Below are positions 37,737-48,494 of a stretch of 64,000 nucleotides of DNA, piece after piece. Each line of letters begins with the position of its first letter. Within the stretch, counting starts at the first letter, position 1. A model generated the notes under the pieces. That model did not search any database. It saw only the letters and a program-made list of their open reading frames with translations, and was not told the origin of the DNA. A program made the position numbers and the translations under genes. The stretch covers positions 1 through 64,000 of the forward strand of contig NZ_JAKJIB010000001.1 in assembly GCF_021864505.1 (NCBI RefSeq), in the 5' to 3' direction. Source of the DNA: Falsiroseomonas oryziterrae (GTDB lineage Bacteria > Pseudomonadota > Alphaproteobacteria > Acetobacterales > Acetobacteraceae).

Positions 37737-39641
37737 TTATGGGGTGCTCCTGGGGTGTCCCCCAGGCCGATCCCCGTTGCCGGCCCCGCCCGGCGGCTCG
37801 TCTTCGTCCTCGCCCCACTCGCCGCGCCGCAGGGCGGCGATGGCGGCCTGCAACCTGACGAGGCGACGCTGCGCCCGCTCCTGCTCGCCGGCATCGTTGC
37901 TCTCGGTCCAGGCGCGCCGGGCGGCGGCCTGATCGTCCAGCAGCTCCGCCTCGCCACGCAGCAGGGCGAAGAAGTGCCACCACCCGTCCAGCGCCTCCTT
38001 GGGCTGAGCGTCCGGCCGGGCCGCGAACGGAAGGGATGGGTCGCGGAGCAACGCCGCCGCCGCCTCCCCCAGGCCAACCTTGGCGAGGTGGTCCATGAGC
38101 CCAGCCGAGTCAAGCGCGTGTCCCTGTGCCAGCCATGCGAGAACGGCGCTCCGGCACTGCGCGGCGAGCCCCGCGCCAAGGTCAAGGCCCGCCAGGCTCT
38201 CCTCGACCTCCGTCAGCAGCCAGGGGTGGCGGAGCGTGATGGCCATCAGAGCCGCGCCCTGCGCCATTCGCGTTCTTTCCGATGTAATCGCCGGGCGCGG
38301 AACATTCATTGGGCGCCTTGGTTGAAGAGCCGAGTGCCCGGAGTTCCGAGCACCTGACCCTCGTGAGCCTGGACGTCCCGAGTTCCAGCGGCTCAGTAAC
38401 TCTTCGCGTAATGCATCAGCAAGAGATCGGTCTGTAATGAGCCTCGAAAAGCGAAATATTTCGCTCTTCTGTTTGCCGCGCGCGGTCACACCGGCTCCAG
38501 GTGCCGCCTCCTGTATAAGCCCCCAAAGCACGTCTTCAATCTTACGTGGAGCTTTGAGCAACGCCTCGAACGCGCGTGACCCGCCCTTCAACAGCAGGGT
38601 GTCGGGGTCTTCCCCGTTTGGGAGCGTCACAAATCTCAACGTCCGTTCAACGGTCACCAGCGGCAGCGCCGTCTCGGCGGCCCGCGCCGCAGCCCGTGCG
38701 CCGGCCGCGTCGCCGTCGAAGCACAGCACGGGCTCCGGCGTCAGGCGCCAGAGTTCCTCCAGCTGTTCCGCGGTCAGGGCCGTGCCGAGCGGCGCCACCG
38801 CCCCGGTGAAACCGGCCTGGTGCAGGGCGATGACGTCCATGTAGCCCTCGACCGCGACGACGGTACCACCGCGGAATGCGCCTTCCTTGGCGAGGTCCAG
38901 CGCGTAGAGGCTGCTGCGCTTCTTGAAGAGCACCGTCTCCGGGCCGTTCACGTATTTCGGCACGCCGTCGCCGAGGACCCGGCCGCCGAAGCTGATCATC
39001 CGGCCGCGCCGGTCGCGGATCGGGAACATGACGCGGTTGAAGAAGAGGTCCGTGAAGCCCTCGCTCCGGCCTTCGCCGTCGCCCTCCCGGGCGCGGATGA
39101 GGCCGGCTTCGGCAAGCTGCTCCTGCGTGATGCCCTCGGCCTTCAGGTCCGCGGCGATCGCGCCACGGCCGCCACCGGACCAGCCCAGACCGAAGCCGGC
39201 GATCGTCGCATCCGACAGCCCGCGGCGCTTGAGATAGGCAAGGCCATCCGCCCCCTCCGGCAGCCGCAGCCGCCGCTGGAAAGCGGCACAGGCCGCTTCG
39301 AGCACGCCATGCAGGTCGCGCGCCCGCTTTTCGCGCGCGGCCGCTTCGGGCGTCGGCTTCGGCACCTCGAGGCCGGCCTCCGCCGCCAGGCGCTCCACCG
39401 CCTCGGGGAAGGACGCGCCTTCGGCACGCATGACGAAGGTGATCGCGTCGCCATGCGCGCCGCAGCCGAAGCAATGGAAATGGTCGTCGTAGACGTAGAA
39501 GGACGGTGTCTTCTCGCCGTGGAAGGGACAGCAGGCCTTCCAGTTCCGGCCGGACCGGGTGAGCCGCGTCTTGCGGCCGATCAGGCCCGGCAGCGGGGTC
39601 CGGAGCCGCAGTTCGTCGAGGAAGGCGGGGGGCAGCGCCAT
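37737..39641 (-). CDS. dnaG: DNA primase
   Basis: A 634-residue enzyme that makes RNA primers at the replication fork. It has a zinc-ribbon CCPFH...CFGCGAHGD at about 37-64, the RNA-polymerase basic domain, and a TOPRIM fold with EGYMDVIALHQAG near 265 and CFDGDAAG near 309. A C-terminal DnaB-binding region spans about 450-600. The stretch of about nt 38260-38660 (roughly residues 328-460), including the linker after TOPRIM, uses codons unlike the rest of the gene: many A/T-ending codons with ATA, TTA and AGA. The reading frame and domain order are intact. It ends 105 bp before rpoD. Confidence 0.96.
   Translation of the reverse strand: MALPPAFLDELRLRTPLPGLIGRKTRLTRSGRNWKACCPFHGEKTPSFYVYDDHFHCFGCGAHGDAITFVMRAEGASFPEAVERLAAEAGLEVPKPTPEAAAREKRARDLHGVLEAACAAFQRRLRLPEGADGLAYLKRRGLSDATIAGFGLGWSGGGRGAIAADLKAEGITQEQLAEAGLIRAREGDGEGRSEGFTDLFFNRVMFPIRDRRGRMISFGGRVLGDGVPKYVNGPETVLFKKRSSLYALDLAKEGAFRGGTVVAVEGYMDVIALHQAGFTGAVAPLGTALTAEQLEELWRLTPEPVLCFDGDAAGARAAARAAETALPLVTVERTLRFVTLPNGEDPDTLLLKGGSRAFEALLKAPRKIEDVLWGLIQEAAPGAGVTARGKQKSEIFRFSRLITDRSLADALREELLSRWNSGRPGSRGSGARNSGHSALQPRRPMNVPRPAITSERTRMAQGAALMAITLRHPWLLTEVEESLAGLDLGAGLAAQCRSAVLAWLAQGHALDSAGLMDHLAKVGLGEAAAALLRDPSLPFAARPDAQPKEALDGWWHFFALLRGEAELLDDQAAARRAWTESNDAGEQERAQRRLVRLQAAIAALRRGEWGEDEDEPPGGAGNGDRPGGHPRSTP
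38450..38465. repeat. 16-bp perfect palindrome inside dnaG
   Basis: AGCGAAATATTTCGCT lies in the AT-richer part of dnaG, about 820 bp upstream of the rpoD start. Its AT-rich core could be part of an internal promoter, a regulator site or a DnaA-independent binding site, or it could be coincidence. Confidence 0.35.
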
Positions 39642-39712
39642 GCGCGACGGCCCTCAGCGCCCGGGACGGGACGCGGCCGAAGGGACGGTCGCGCTGGCAA
39701 AGCCCTGCCGCG

Positions 39713-40174
39713 TCACGCCCCCAGCCTGGCCTTCACAAGCGGGTTCGCCCGGGACATGTCGAGCGCCGGGCCGTGCTTCTTCAGCACGGCCATGACCTTG
39801 CCCATGTCCTTGACGCTGGACGCCCCGGCTTCGGCGATGGCGGCGTCGACGGCGGCAGCGATCGCGGCCTCGTCCATCTGCTGCGGCAGGAACGACTCGA
39901 TCACCGCGATTTCGGCCAGTTCCTTGTCCACCAGTTCCTGCCGGCCGCCCTGGCGATAGAGTTCGACGCTTTCCCGCCGGGACTTCACCATGCTGCGGAG
40001 CATGGCCACCACCTGATCGTCCGGCACCTTGTCCACGCCCGAGGGCCTGGCGGCGATGTCGACCTCCTTTAGCTTGGCGATGATCATTCGGACGGTGGAG
40101 GTCCTCGCCGCATCCTTGGCGAGCATCGCCTCCTTCATCGCGGCATTGAATCGGGCGCGCAGGTCGTCGGCCAT
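39713..40174 (-). CDS. GatB/YqeY-domain protein
   Basis: A 153-residue YqeY-type protein, homologous to the tail domain of the GatB amidotransferase subunit and thought to touch tRNA; its cellular role is unsettled. The sequence begins LRARFNAAMKEAMLAKDAAR and ends with the conserved GKVMAVLKKHG and VKARLGA. It precedes dnaG by 71 bp on the same strand; yqeY-dnaG-rpoD is a common gene order. It is divergent from carA, with 172 bp between the starts. Confidence 0.9.
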   Translation of the reverse strand: MADDLRARFNAAMKEAMLAKDAARTSTVRMIIAKLKEVDIAARPSGVDKVPDDQVVAMLRSMVKSRRESVELYRQGGRQELVDKELAEIAVIESFLPQQMDEAAIAAAVDAAIAEAGASSVKDMGKVMAVLKKHGPALDMSRANPLVKARLGA

Positions 40175-40281
40175 GGCCGGGTGTCTCCTTCAGGCCTGAT
40201 CTAGCCGCTCGGGCGCACCGGCCCAACCCTCCGGCGCAGAACCGCAGCCTAGACCGAGGACGCCGCGGACCGACCACGCCC

Positions 40282-40333
40282 GGGAAATTCTCTCCCAACC
40301 CATCATCGCGCTGGACCCGGGAAGTTTTTTCCC
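40282..40333. promoter_or_regulatory. Two tandem 15-bp dyads upstream of carA
   Basis: GGGAAATTCTCTCCC (40282-40296) and GGGAAGTTTTTTCCC (40319-40333) match at 12 of 15 positions and share the dyad form GGGAA-N5-YTCCC. They lie 37 bp apart start to start. The second ends 13 bp before the carA ATG, and they are the only AT-containing elements in an otherwise GC-rich leader. They look like paired operators for a dimeric regulator; the HTH-like domain at the head of CarA is the obvious local candidate, by inference only. Confidence 0.6.
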
Positions 40334-40346
40334 ACATATCGAGGCC

Positions 40347-41717
40347 ATGCGAACGGTGGAAGACATCATCGGCCTCCTCGGGGGGCCTGAGGCGGCAGCG
40401 GGTCGCCTCGGGGTCGGCACGGAAGCCCTGCGGAAGTGGCGCCAGGCCCGTACCATTCCCGCAAAGCACTGGCCTGAGGTCATCGCCGCCACCGGCCTGT
40501 CGCTGAGCGACCTCCCGCGTAGCGAATCCCGCAAGATCACGACGGAGTCTCCCGTGCCCGACCACGCAACCCCCGAAGGAGCGACCGCGGCCCTCGTCCT
40601 CGCAGATGGCAGCGTGCTCTGGGGGCGCGGCTTCGGGGCGCATGCGACGACGGTCGCCGAGATCTGCTTCAACACATCGATGACGGGCTACCAGGAGGTG
40701 CTCACGGATCCCTCCTACGCCGGGCAGACCATCTGCTTCACCTTCCCCCATATCGGGAACGTCGGCGCCAACCCCGAGGACATCGAGGCGACAGCCCCGG
40801 CCGCCCGTGGGCTCATCGTCAAGCAGGACGTCACCGCCCCGTCGAACTGGCGCGCCACGCGGCACCTCGACGATTGGCTGAAGTCGTACGGCGTGCCGGG
40901 GATCGCGGGCGTGGATACGCGCGCGCTCACGGCACGGATCCGCGACGGCGGCGCGCCGAACGGCGTGCTGTGCTTCCCGGCCGACGGCCGCTTCGACCTG
41001 CCGGCCCTGCAGCGCGAGGCGCAGGCATGGCCTGGGCTGGAGGGGATGGACCTCGCGAAGGAGGTCTCGACCCGGCAGACCTACGACTGGAGCGAGACCA
41101 CCTGGACGATCGGCGAGGGCTACGGACGGCAGACCTCGCCACGCTTCAAGGTGGTCGCGGTGGACTACGGCGCGAAGCGCAACATCCTGCGCTGCCTTGC
41201 CGCGGCGGGCTGCGACGTGACGGTAGTGCCGGCCACCGCGACGACGGAGGACATCCTGCGCCACCGGCCGGATGGCGTGTTCCTGTCAAACGGGCCGGGC
41301 GATCCTGCGGCGACGGGCAAGTACGCAGTGCCTGTCATCCAGGGCGTGCTGGCCGCCAGCGTGCCGACCTTCGGCATCTGCCTCGGCCACCAGTTGCTGG
41401 CGCTGGCCCTCGGCGCGAAGACCTACAAGCTCGACCGCGGTCATCGCGGCGCGAACCAGCCGGTCAAGGATCTGAAGACCGGCAAGGTCGAGATCACCAG
41501 CCAGAACCATGGCTTCGCGGTCGACGAGACGAGCCTGCCGGTGGGCGTCGAGGTGACCCACCGCAGTCTCTTCGACGGCTCGAACGAGGGTATCGCCAGC
41601 ACGAAGCTGCCGGCCTTCTCGGTGCAGTACCACCCGGAAGCCTCGCCTGGGCCGACGGACAGCCACTACCTGTTCCAGCGCTTCGTCGACCTCATCGAAC
41701 AGCAGAAGCGCGCCTGA
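40347..41717 (+). CDS. carA: Carbamoyl-phosphate synthase small subunit with N-terminal HTH-like domain
   Basis: A 456-residue frame. Residues 1-60 (for example EAAAGRLGVGTEALRKWRQA and RTIPAKHWPEVIAATGL) look like a small Cro/YdaS-type helix-turn-helix. From about residue 75 the protein is ordinary CarA, supplying ammonia from glutamine to CarB for pyrimidine and arginine synthesis: NTSMTGYQEVLTDPSYAGQ near 112, nucleophile Cys345 in FGICLGHQLL, and QYHPEASPGPTDSHYLF at the end. GTG at 40554 (residue 70), with GGAG six bases upstream, would give a 387-residue product of normal length with the nucleophile at 276, so two isoforms are possible. The upstream ATG at 40347 has only a close GAGG. 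There is no stop codon between the two parts. Confidence 0.9.
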   Translation: MRTVEDIIGLLGGPEAAAGRLGVGTEALRKWRQARTIPAKHWPEVIAATGLSLSDLPRSESRKITTESPVPDHATPEGATAALVLADGSVLWGRGFGAHATTVAEICFNTSMTGYQEVLTDPSYAGQTICFTFPHIGNVGANPEDIEATAPAARGLIVKQDVTAPSNWRATRHLDDWLKSYGVPGIAGVDTRALTARIRDGGAPNGVLCFPADGRFDLPALQREAQAWPGLEGMDLAKEVSTRQTYDWSETTWTIGEGYGRQTSPRFKVVAVDYGAKRNILRCLAAAGCDVTVVPATATTEDILRHRPDGVFLSNGPGDPAATGKYAVPVIQGVLAASVPTFGICLGHQLLALALGAKTYKLDRGHRGANQPVKDLKTGKVEITSQNHGFAVDETSLPVGVEVTHRSLFDGSNEGIASTKLPAFSVQYHPEASPGPTDSHYLFQRFVDLIEQQKRA

Positions 41718-41724
41718 GGGGCCC

Positions 41725-42357
41725 ATGCCCTCCGCCGAGACGCTTCTCGTCTTCGCCGCGCTCTCGCTCGGCCTGGCGGTCACGCCAGGGCCGAACATGC
41801 TCTATCTGGTCAGCCGCGCCCTGGCGCAGGGCACCTCGGCCGGCATGATCTCGTTGGTCGGCTGCCAGGCGGGCTCGCTCGCCATCATGCTCTGCGCAGC
41901 CGCCGGAATCACCGCCGCGCTGCTGGCCGTTCCCTATGCCTGGGACGTGCTGCGCCTCGGCGGTGCCGCCTATCTGCTCTACCTCGCTTGGCAGTGCGTG
42001 AAGCCGAGCGGCCAACCGCTCTTCGCCGCGCGCAAGCTGCCGCAGGAGCCTGCCGCGCGGCTGTTCGGCGTCGGCTTCGCGACCGCGGCGCTCAATCCCA
42101 AGGTTGCGCTCTTCTACATGGCGGTCCTGCCGCCCTTCCTCGACCCCGAGCGCGGCAGCCTGTTTCTCCAGGCGGCGATCCTGGGCGCCACGCAGATCCT
42201 TGTCTGTACGCTCTGGGATGCCGTCCTGGTCTGGGGGGCGGCAGGGACGGCGAAGTTCCTCTCGACCAAGCCCGTCTGGATGGCGGTCCAGCGCTGGGTG
42301 CTCGGCGTCGCACTCGCCTTGCTTGCGGTGAAGCTCGCGACGGAGGCGCGCTCCTGA
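41725..42357 (+). CDS. LysE/RhtB-family amino acid exporter
   Basis: A 210-residue inner-membrane protein with six hydrophobic segments. The family opening LSLGLAVTPGPNMLYLVSRA is near residue 14 and FGVGFATAALNPKVALFYMA near 113, both diagnostic of LysE/RhtB translocators. Members export basic or neutral amino acids, homoserine lactones or analogues. It starts 7 bp after the carA stop and overlaps the next gene by one base (TGATG), so it is translated as part of the car operon. Export of arginine or a pathway intermediate is a tempting but untested guess. Confidence 0.9.
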   Translation: MPSAETLLVFAALSLGLAVTPGPNMLYLVSRALAQGTSAGMISLVGCQAGSLAIMLCAAAGITAALLAVPYAWDVLRLGGAAYLLYLAWQCVKPSGQPLFAARKLPQEPAARLFGVGFATAALNPKVALFYMAVLPPFLDPERGSLFLQAAILGATQILVCTLWDAVLVWGAAGTAKFLSTKPVWMAVQRWVLGVALALLAVKLATEARS

Positions 42358-42617
42358 TGGAATTCGCGATGGGCCTCTTTGCGCTGGCCTATTCGGGCCT
42401 GGTGCTCTTCGTCCTGGCGGGCTCGCTGCGGAAGATGTTCCCACCCATGCGGGCGGCGATGACGGCCTTCGTGATCTCGAGCGTCGTGCATGGCGCGACG
42501 ACGCTGCTGATGGGCGAGCACGCCGCCTGGGCCTTTGCCTTCTGGGGAATCCCCCATCTCCTCATCCTGCCCGCACTGCTGTGGACGGCGCGGCGGCAGA
42601 ACTCGACCGGAGCCTGA
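42357..42617 (+). CDS. Small three-span membrane protein in the car operon
   Basis: An 86-residue protein with about three hydrophobic helices: [20 protein letters not shown], then [19 protein letters not shown], then [19 protein letters not shown]. It ends in a polar tail. I recognise no family. Its ATG overlaps the LysE-type gene stop, and its own stop is one base from the carB ATG, so it is tightly embedded in the operon and likely expressed with it. It could be a partner of the exporter. Initiation could also occur at the ATG four codons later. Confidence 0.75.
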   Translation: MEFAMGLFALAYSGLVLFVLAGSLRKMFPPMRAAMTAFVISSVVHGATTLLMGEHAAWAFAFWGIPHLLILPALLWTARRQNSTGA

Positions 42618-42618
42618 C

Positions 42619-45855
<3,237 letters not shown>

Positions 45856-45861
45856 GACAGT

Positions 45862-45894
45862 GGGCGGCGGTGAGGGGGCCACCCTCCGCCGCCC
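45862..45894 (+). terminator. Hairpin after carB
   Basis: GGGCGGCGG (45862-45870) pairs with CCGCCGCCC (45886-45894), with further pairing inside, followed by TATCTCGTTTT. The T-run starts a few bases late, so termination may be partial and greA may be reached by read-through. Confidence 0.45.
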
Positions 45895-45973
45895 TATCTC
45901 GTTTTCCCCCGCCGGTTTCCCAGTGCTTCAATTCGATTCGACCCTGGCGGGCCGTCTGAAGGAAGGACGTGAC

Positions 45974-46447
45974 GTGCAGAAGTTCCCCATGACCGCGGAG
46001 GGTCTCGCACGCCTCCAGGAGGAACTCCGGCAGTTGAAGGCCGAGGAGCGCCCCGCCGTGATCCGAGCGATCGCCGAGGCACGCGCCCATGGCGACCTCT
46101 CGGAGAATGCCGAGTACCACGCGGCGCGCGAGCGTCAGTCCTTCATCGAAGGCCGGATTGCGGAACTCGAGGCGATCGTTCCGTCCGTCGAGGTGATCGA
46201 CACGACCAAGATGTCGGGCGACCAGGTGCGCTTCGGCGCGCATGTCACCGTCGTGGACGAGGAGACGGAAGACGAGAAGACCTACCGCATCGTCGGCGCC
46301 TTCGAAGCCGACATGAAGGCGGGCTCCATCTCCATCTCGTCGCCCTTGGCGAAGGCCCTGATCGGCAAGAAGGTCGGCGACAGCGTCGAGGTGCCCGCGC
46401 CGGGCGGTTCCCGCGTCTATGAGATCGCGGCGGTCCGCTTCAGCTGA
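45974..46447 (+). CDS. greA: Transcription elongation factor GreA
   Basis: A 157-residue factor that rescues backtracked RNA polymerase by stimulating transcript cleavage. It has an N-terminal coiled coil with the acidic tip [14 protein letters not shown] near residue 40, and a C-terminal FKBP-like domain with [20 protein letters not shown] near 122. The GTG start at 45974 gives [19 protein letters not shown], the usual N-terminus of alphaproteobacterial GreA, and has GGAAGGA at good distance. An in-frame ATG five codons later would remove conserved residues. It is 118 bp downstream of carB, a frequent alphaproteobacterial neighbour. Confidence 0.95.
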   Translation: MQKFPMTAEGLARLQEELRQLKAEERPAVIRAIAEARAHGDLSENAEYHAARERQSFIEGRIAELEAIVPSVEVIDTTKMSGDQVRFGAHVTVVDEETEDEKTYRIVGAFEADMKAGSISISSPLAKALIGKKVGDSVEVPAPGGSRVYEIAAVRFS

Positions 46448-46518
46448 ACGCCGCTGACAAAGCTCGTGGCGTCGCAGCAGCGCGACCATCCATCGTCTGG
46501 TTGAAGGATCCGACAGCG

Positions 46519-47769
46519 ATGTCCCCGCTGCGCGGCCACGCGGCCGCAACCGAACCGGCGGCAATGCCGCATGTGACGCTGGCCGATATCAGGGCGGCAG
46601 CTGTCCGCATCCGCGGCTCGGTGTTGCGTACGCCCACGATCCGCTGCGACGCCCTGTCACGCTCGACCGGCGCGACGATCGTCCTGAAGCTCGACAACCT
46701 GCAGGCGACCGGCGCCTTCAAGGAGCGGGGCGCGGCCAATCGCATCGCGCTGCTGACAGCGCGCGAACGCGCAGCCGGCGTCATCGCGATGTCCGCCGGC
46801 AACCATGCGCAGGCCGTTGCTCGCCATGCCGCCCTGGCCGGCATCGGGGCCACCATCGTCATGCCGAAGTTCACGCCAGCCACCAAGGTGACGCGAACGG
46901 AGGGCTGGGGTGCGAAGGTCGTGCTGCACGGCGAGACCCTCGCCGAGGCGGCTGCCCACGCACATGAACTCGCCCTCCGCGACGGGCTGACATTCATCCA
47001 CCCCTACGACGATCTCGGCGTGATCGCCGGCCAGGGGACCGCGGCACTCGAACTTCTGGAGGACGCACCCGAGGTCGACACCTTGTCTGTTCCGGTCGGC
47101 GGCGGCGGCTTGCTGACCGGCTGCGCCGCCGCCGCCCTCGAACTGAAGCCGGGACTGCGCGTGTTCGGCGTAGAGGTCGAGGGCTATCCCGCGATGGCGC
47201 AGCGCCTGCAGGGCCAGACGGTCGCTGTCGGTGGCCCGACGATCGCCGAAGGCATCGCTGTGCGCGATGTCGGCGAACTCCCGTTCGCGTGGTTGAAGCA
47301 GCATGGCATCGAGGTGCTCGTCGTGCCGGAGCGCGCGGTGGAGGAGGCGATCGCGCTCCTGGCCGAGGGTGCCAAGGTGGTGGCCGAGGGCGCGGGGGCT
47401 GCAGGCCTCGCCGCCGTTCTCGCGCATCCTGAGAGGTTCGCAGGCCGCACCGTGGGCATTCCGATCTGCGGCGGGAACATCGATGCGCGGGTGCTCTCCA
47501 ACGTGCTGCTGCGCCAGTTGCTCCGCGATGGACGCATCCTTCGCCTGCACCTCGACATCCCGGACCGCCCGGGCGTGCTGGCCGACATCGCAACCCGAGT
47601 CGCGGCTGCCGGCGGCAACGTCATCGAGGTGAATCACCAGCGACTGTTCGCCGCACCATCGGTGCAGTCCGCAGAACTCGAACTCATGGTCGAGGTGCGT
47701 GACGCCCAGCAGGGCGCTGCCATCGTCGCCGCGCTGCAGGCGGGCAACTACGTCGTCCGGCGCGGATAG
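46519..47769 (+). CDS. ilvA: Threonine ammonia-lyase (dehydratase) with ACT domain
   Basis: A 416-residue PLP enzyme converting threonine to 2-oxobutanoate. The PLP lysine is K68 in TGAFKERGA. AMSAGNHAQAVARHAA near 94 is the phosphate-side loop and SVPVGGGGLLTGCA near 192 the glycine-rich cofactor loop. The C-terminal ACT domain (about 335-416, LHLDIPDRPGVLADIATRVA) is single and of the biodegradative/TdcB-long type rather than the double domain of E. coli IlvA. GAAGGA precedes the ATG at 46519; later ATG codons (46564) are possible. An Lrp/AsnC regulator lies tail-to-tail 67 bp away. Confidence 0.92.
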   Translation: MSPLRGHAAATEPAAMPHVTLADIRAAAVRIRGSVLRTPTIRCDALSRSTGATIVLKLDNLQATGAFKERGAANRIALLTARERAAGVIAMSAGNHAQAVARHAALAGIGATIVMPKFTPATKVTRTEGWGAKVVLHGETLAEAAAHAHELALRDGLTFIHPYDDLGVIAGQGTAALELLEDAPEVDTLSVPVGGGGLLTGCAAAALELKPGLRVFGVEVEGYPAMAQRLQGQTVAVGGPTIAEGIAVRDVGELPFAWLKQHGIEVLVVPERAVEEAIALLAEGAKVVAEGAGAAGLAAVLAHPERFAGRTVGIPICGGNIDARVLSNVLLRQLLRDGRILRLHLDIPDRPGVLADIATRVAAAGGNVIEVNHQRLFAAPSVQSAELELMVEVRDAQQGAAIVAALQAGNYVVRRG

Positions 47770-47836
47770 GTGGCAGCCGCCGGCACGCGTCACGATCCGC
47801 CCACAGGACCGCGGGTGGGTCGCACGCGCGAGCGGA

Positions 47837-48331
47837 TCAGGCCGGAACCGCTTCCCGATCCACCGGAACCCCCGAGAGGTCGCGCGCCGTTCGGATCGTT
47901 GGCATGGTCTGCACGCGTAGCACGTGAGGGGCTTCCGTGAGCTTGGCCGTCAGCGCGTTCTCGTGCTGCGTGTCTTTCGCGACAAGCCGCAGGAGGAAGT
48001 CGCCGCCGCCGCGGATCATGTGGCACTCGCGGACTTCAGGCCAGGAGGTCACCATGCGCTCGAACGCAGAGAGAACGACCTCCTTCTGCGTCTCCAGGCC
48101 GACGATGGCGAAGAACGAGATCTGCCAGCCGAGAGCCTGAGCGTTGAGATCGGCGTGGTAGCCGCGGATGATCCCTTGCTCCTCGAGGCGACGCACGCGC
48201 CGCAAGCAAGGCGGGGCAGAAAGCCCCACACGGCGCGCCAATTCCACATTCGTCATGCGTCCGTCAGCCTGAAGTTCCGCCAGGATCTGGCGATCGACGG
48301 CGTCCAGATCCGGCTCGGCGACACGACGCAT
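47837..48331 (-). CDS. Lrp/AsnC-family transcriptional regulator
   Basis: A 164-residue regulator. The N-terminal winged-HTH is LDAVDRQILAELQADGRMTN and VELARRVGLSAPPCLRRVRR (about 9-55); the C-terminal RAM/ligand domain has GWQISFFAIVGLETQKE and the GGGDFLLRLVAKD stretch near 110. It is a typical amino-acid-responsive octamer-former. Start 48331 has AAGG upstream; a longer frame begins at 48394 without conserved sequence. It is divergent from trxB and convergent with ilvA, which makes control of ilvA or of an unlinked amino-acid gene plausible. Confidence 0.92.
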   Translation of the reverse strand: MRRVAEPDLDAVDRQILAELQADGRMTNVELARRVGLSAPPCLRRVRRLEEQGIIRGYHADLNAQALGWQISFFAIVGLETQKEVVLSAFERMVTSWPEVRECHMIRGGGDFLLRLVAKDTQHENALTAKLTEAPHVLRVQTMPTIRTARDLSGVPVDREAVPA

Positions 48332-48494
48332 GGGCAGCCCTTCTTCTCGCGGCGACGCTGCCGCCTCATCTGGGTTTAGATTACGTATTTGCAAGCATTA
48401 CCACGTGGCATCCGACATGTCAGCACGAATCGGTTGAGGCGGCCGCCGATCCCGCCGATATGGATGAGGCCCCCCAGTTGAACATGGATGCCCC

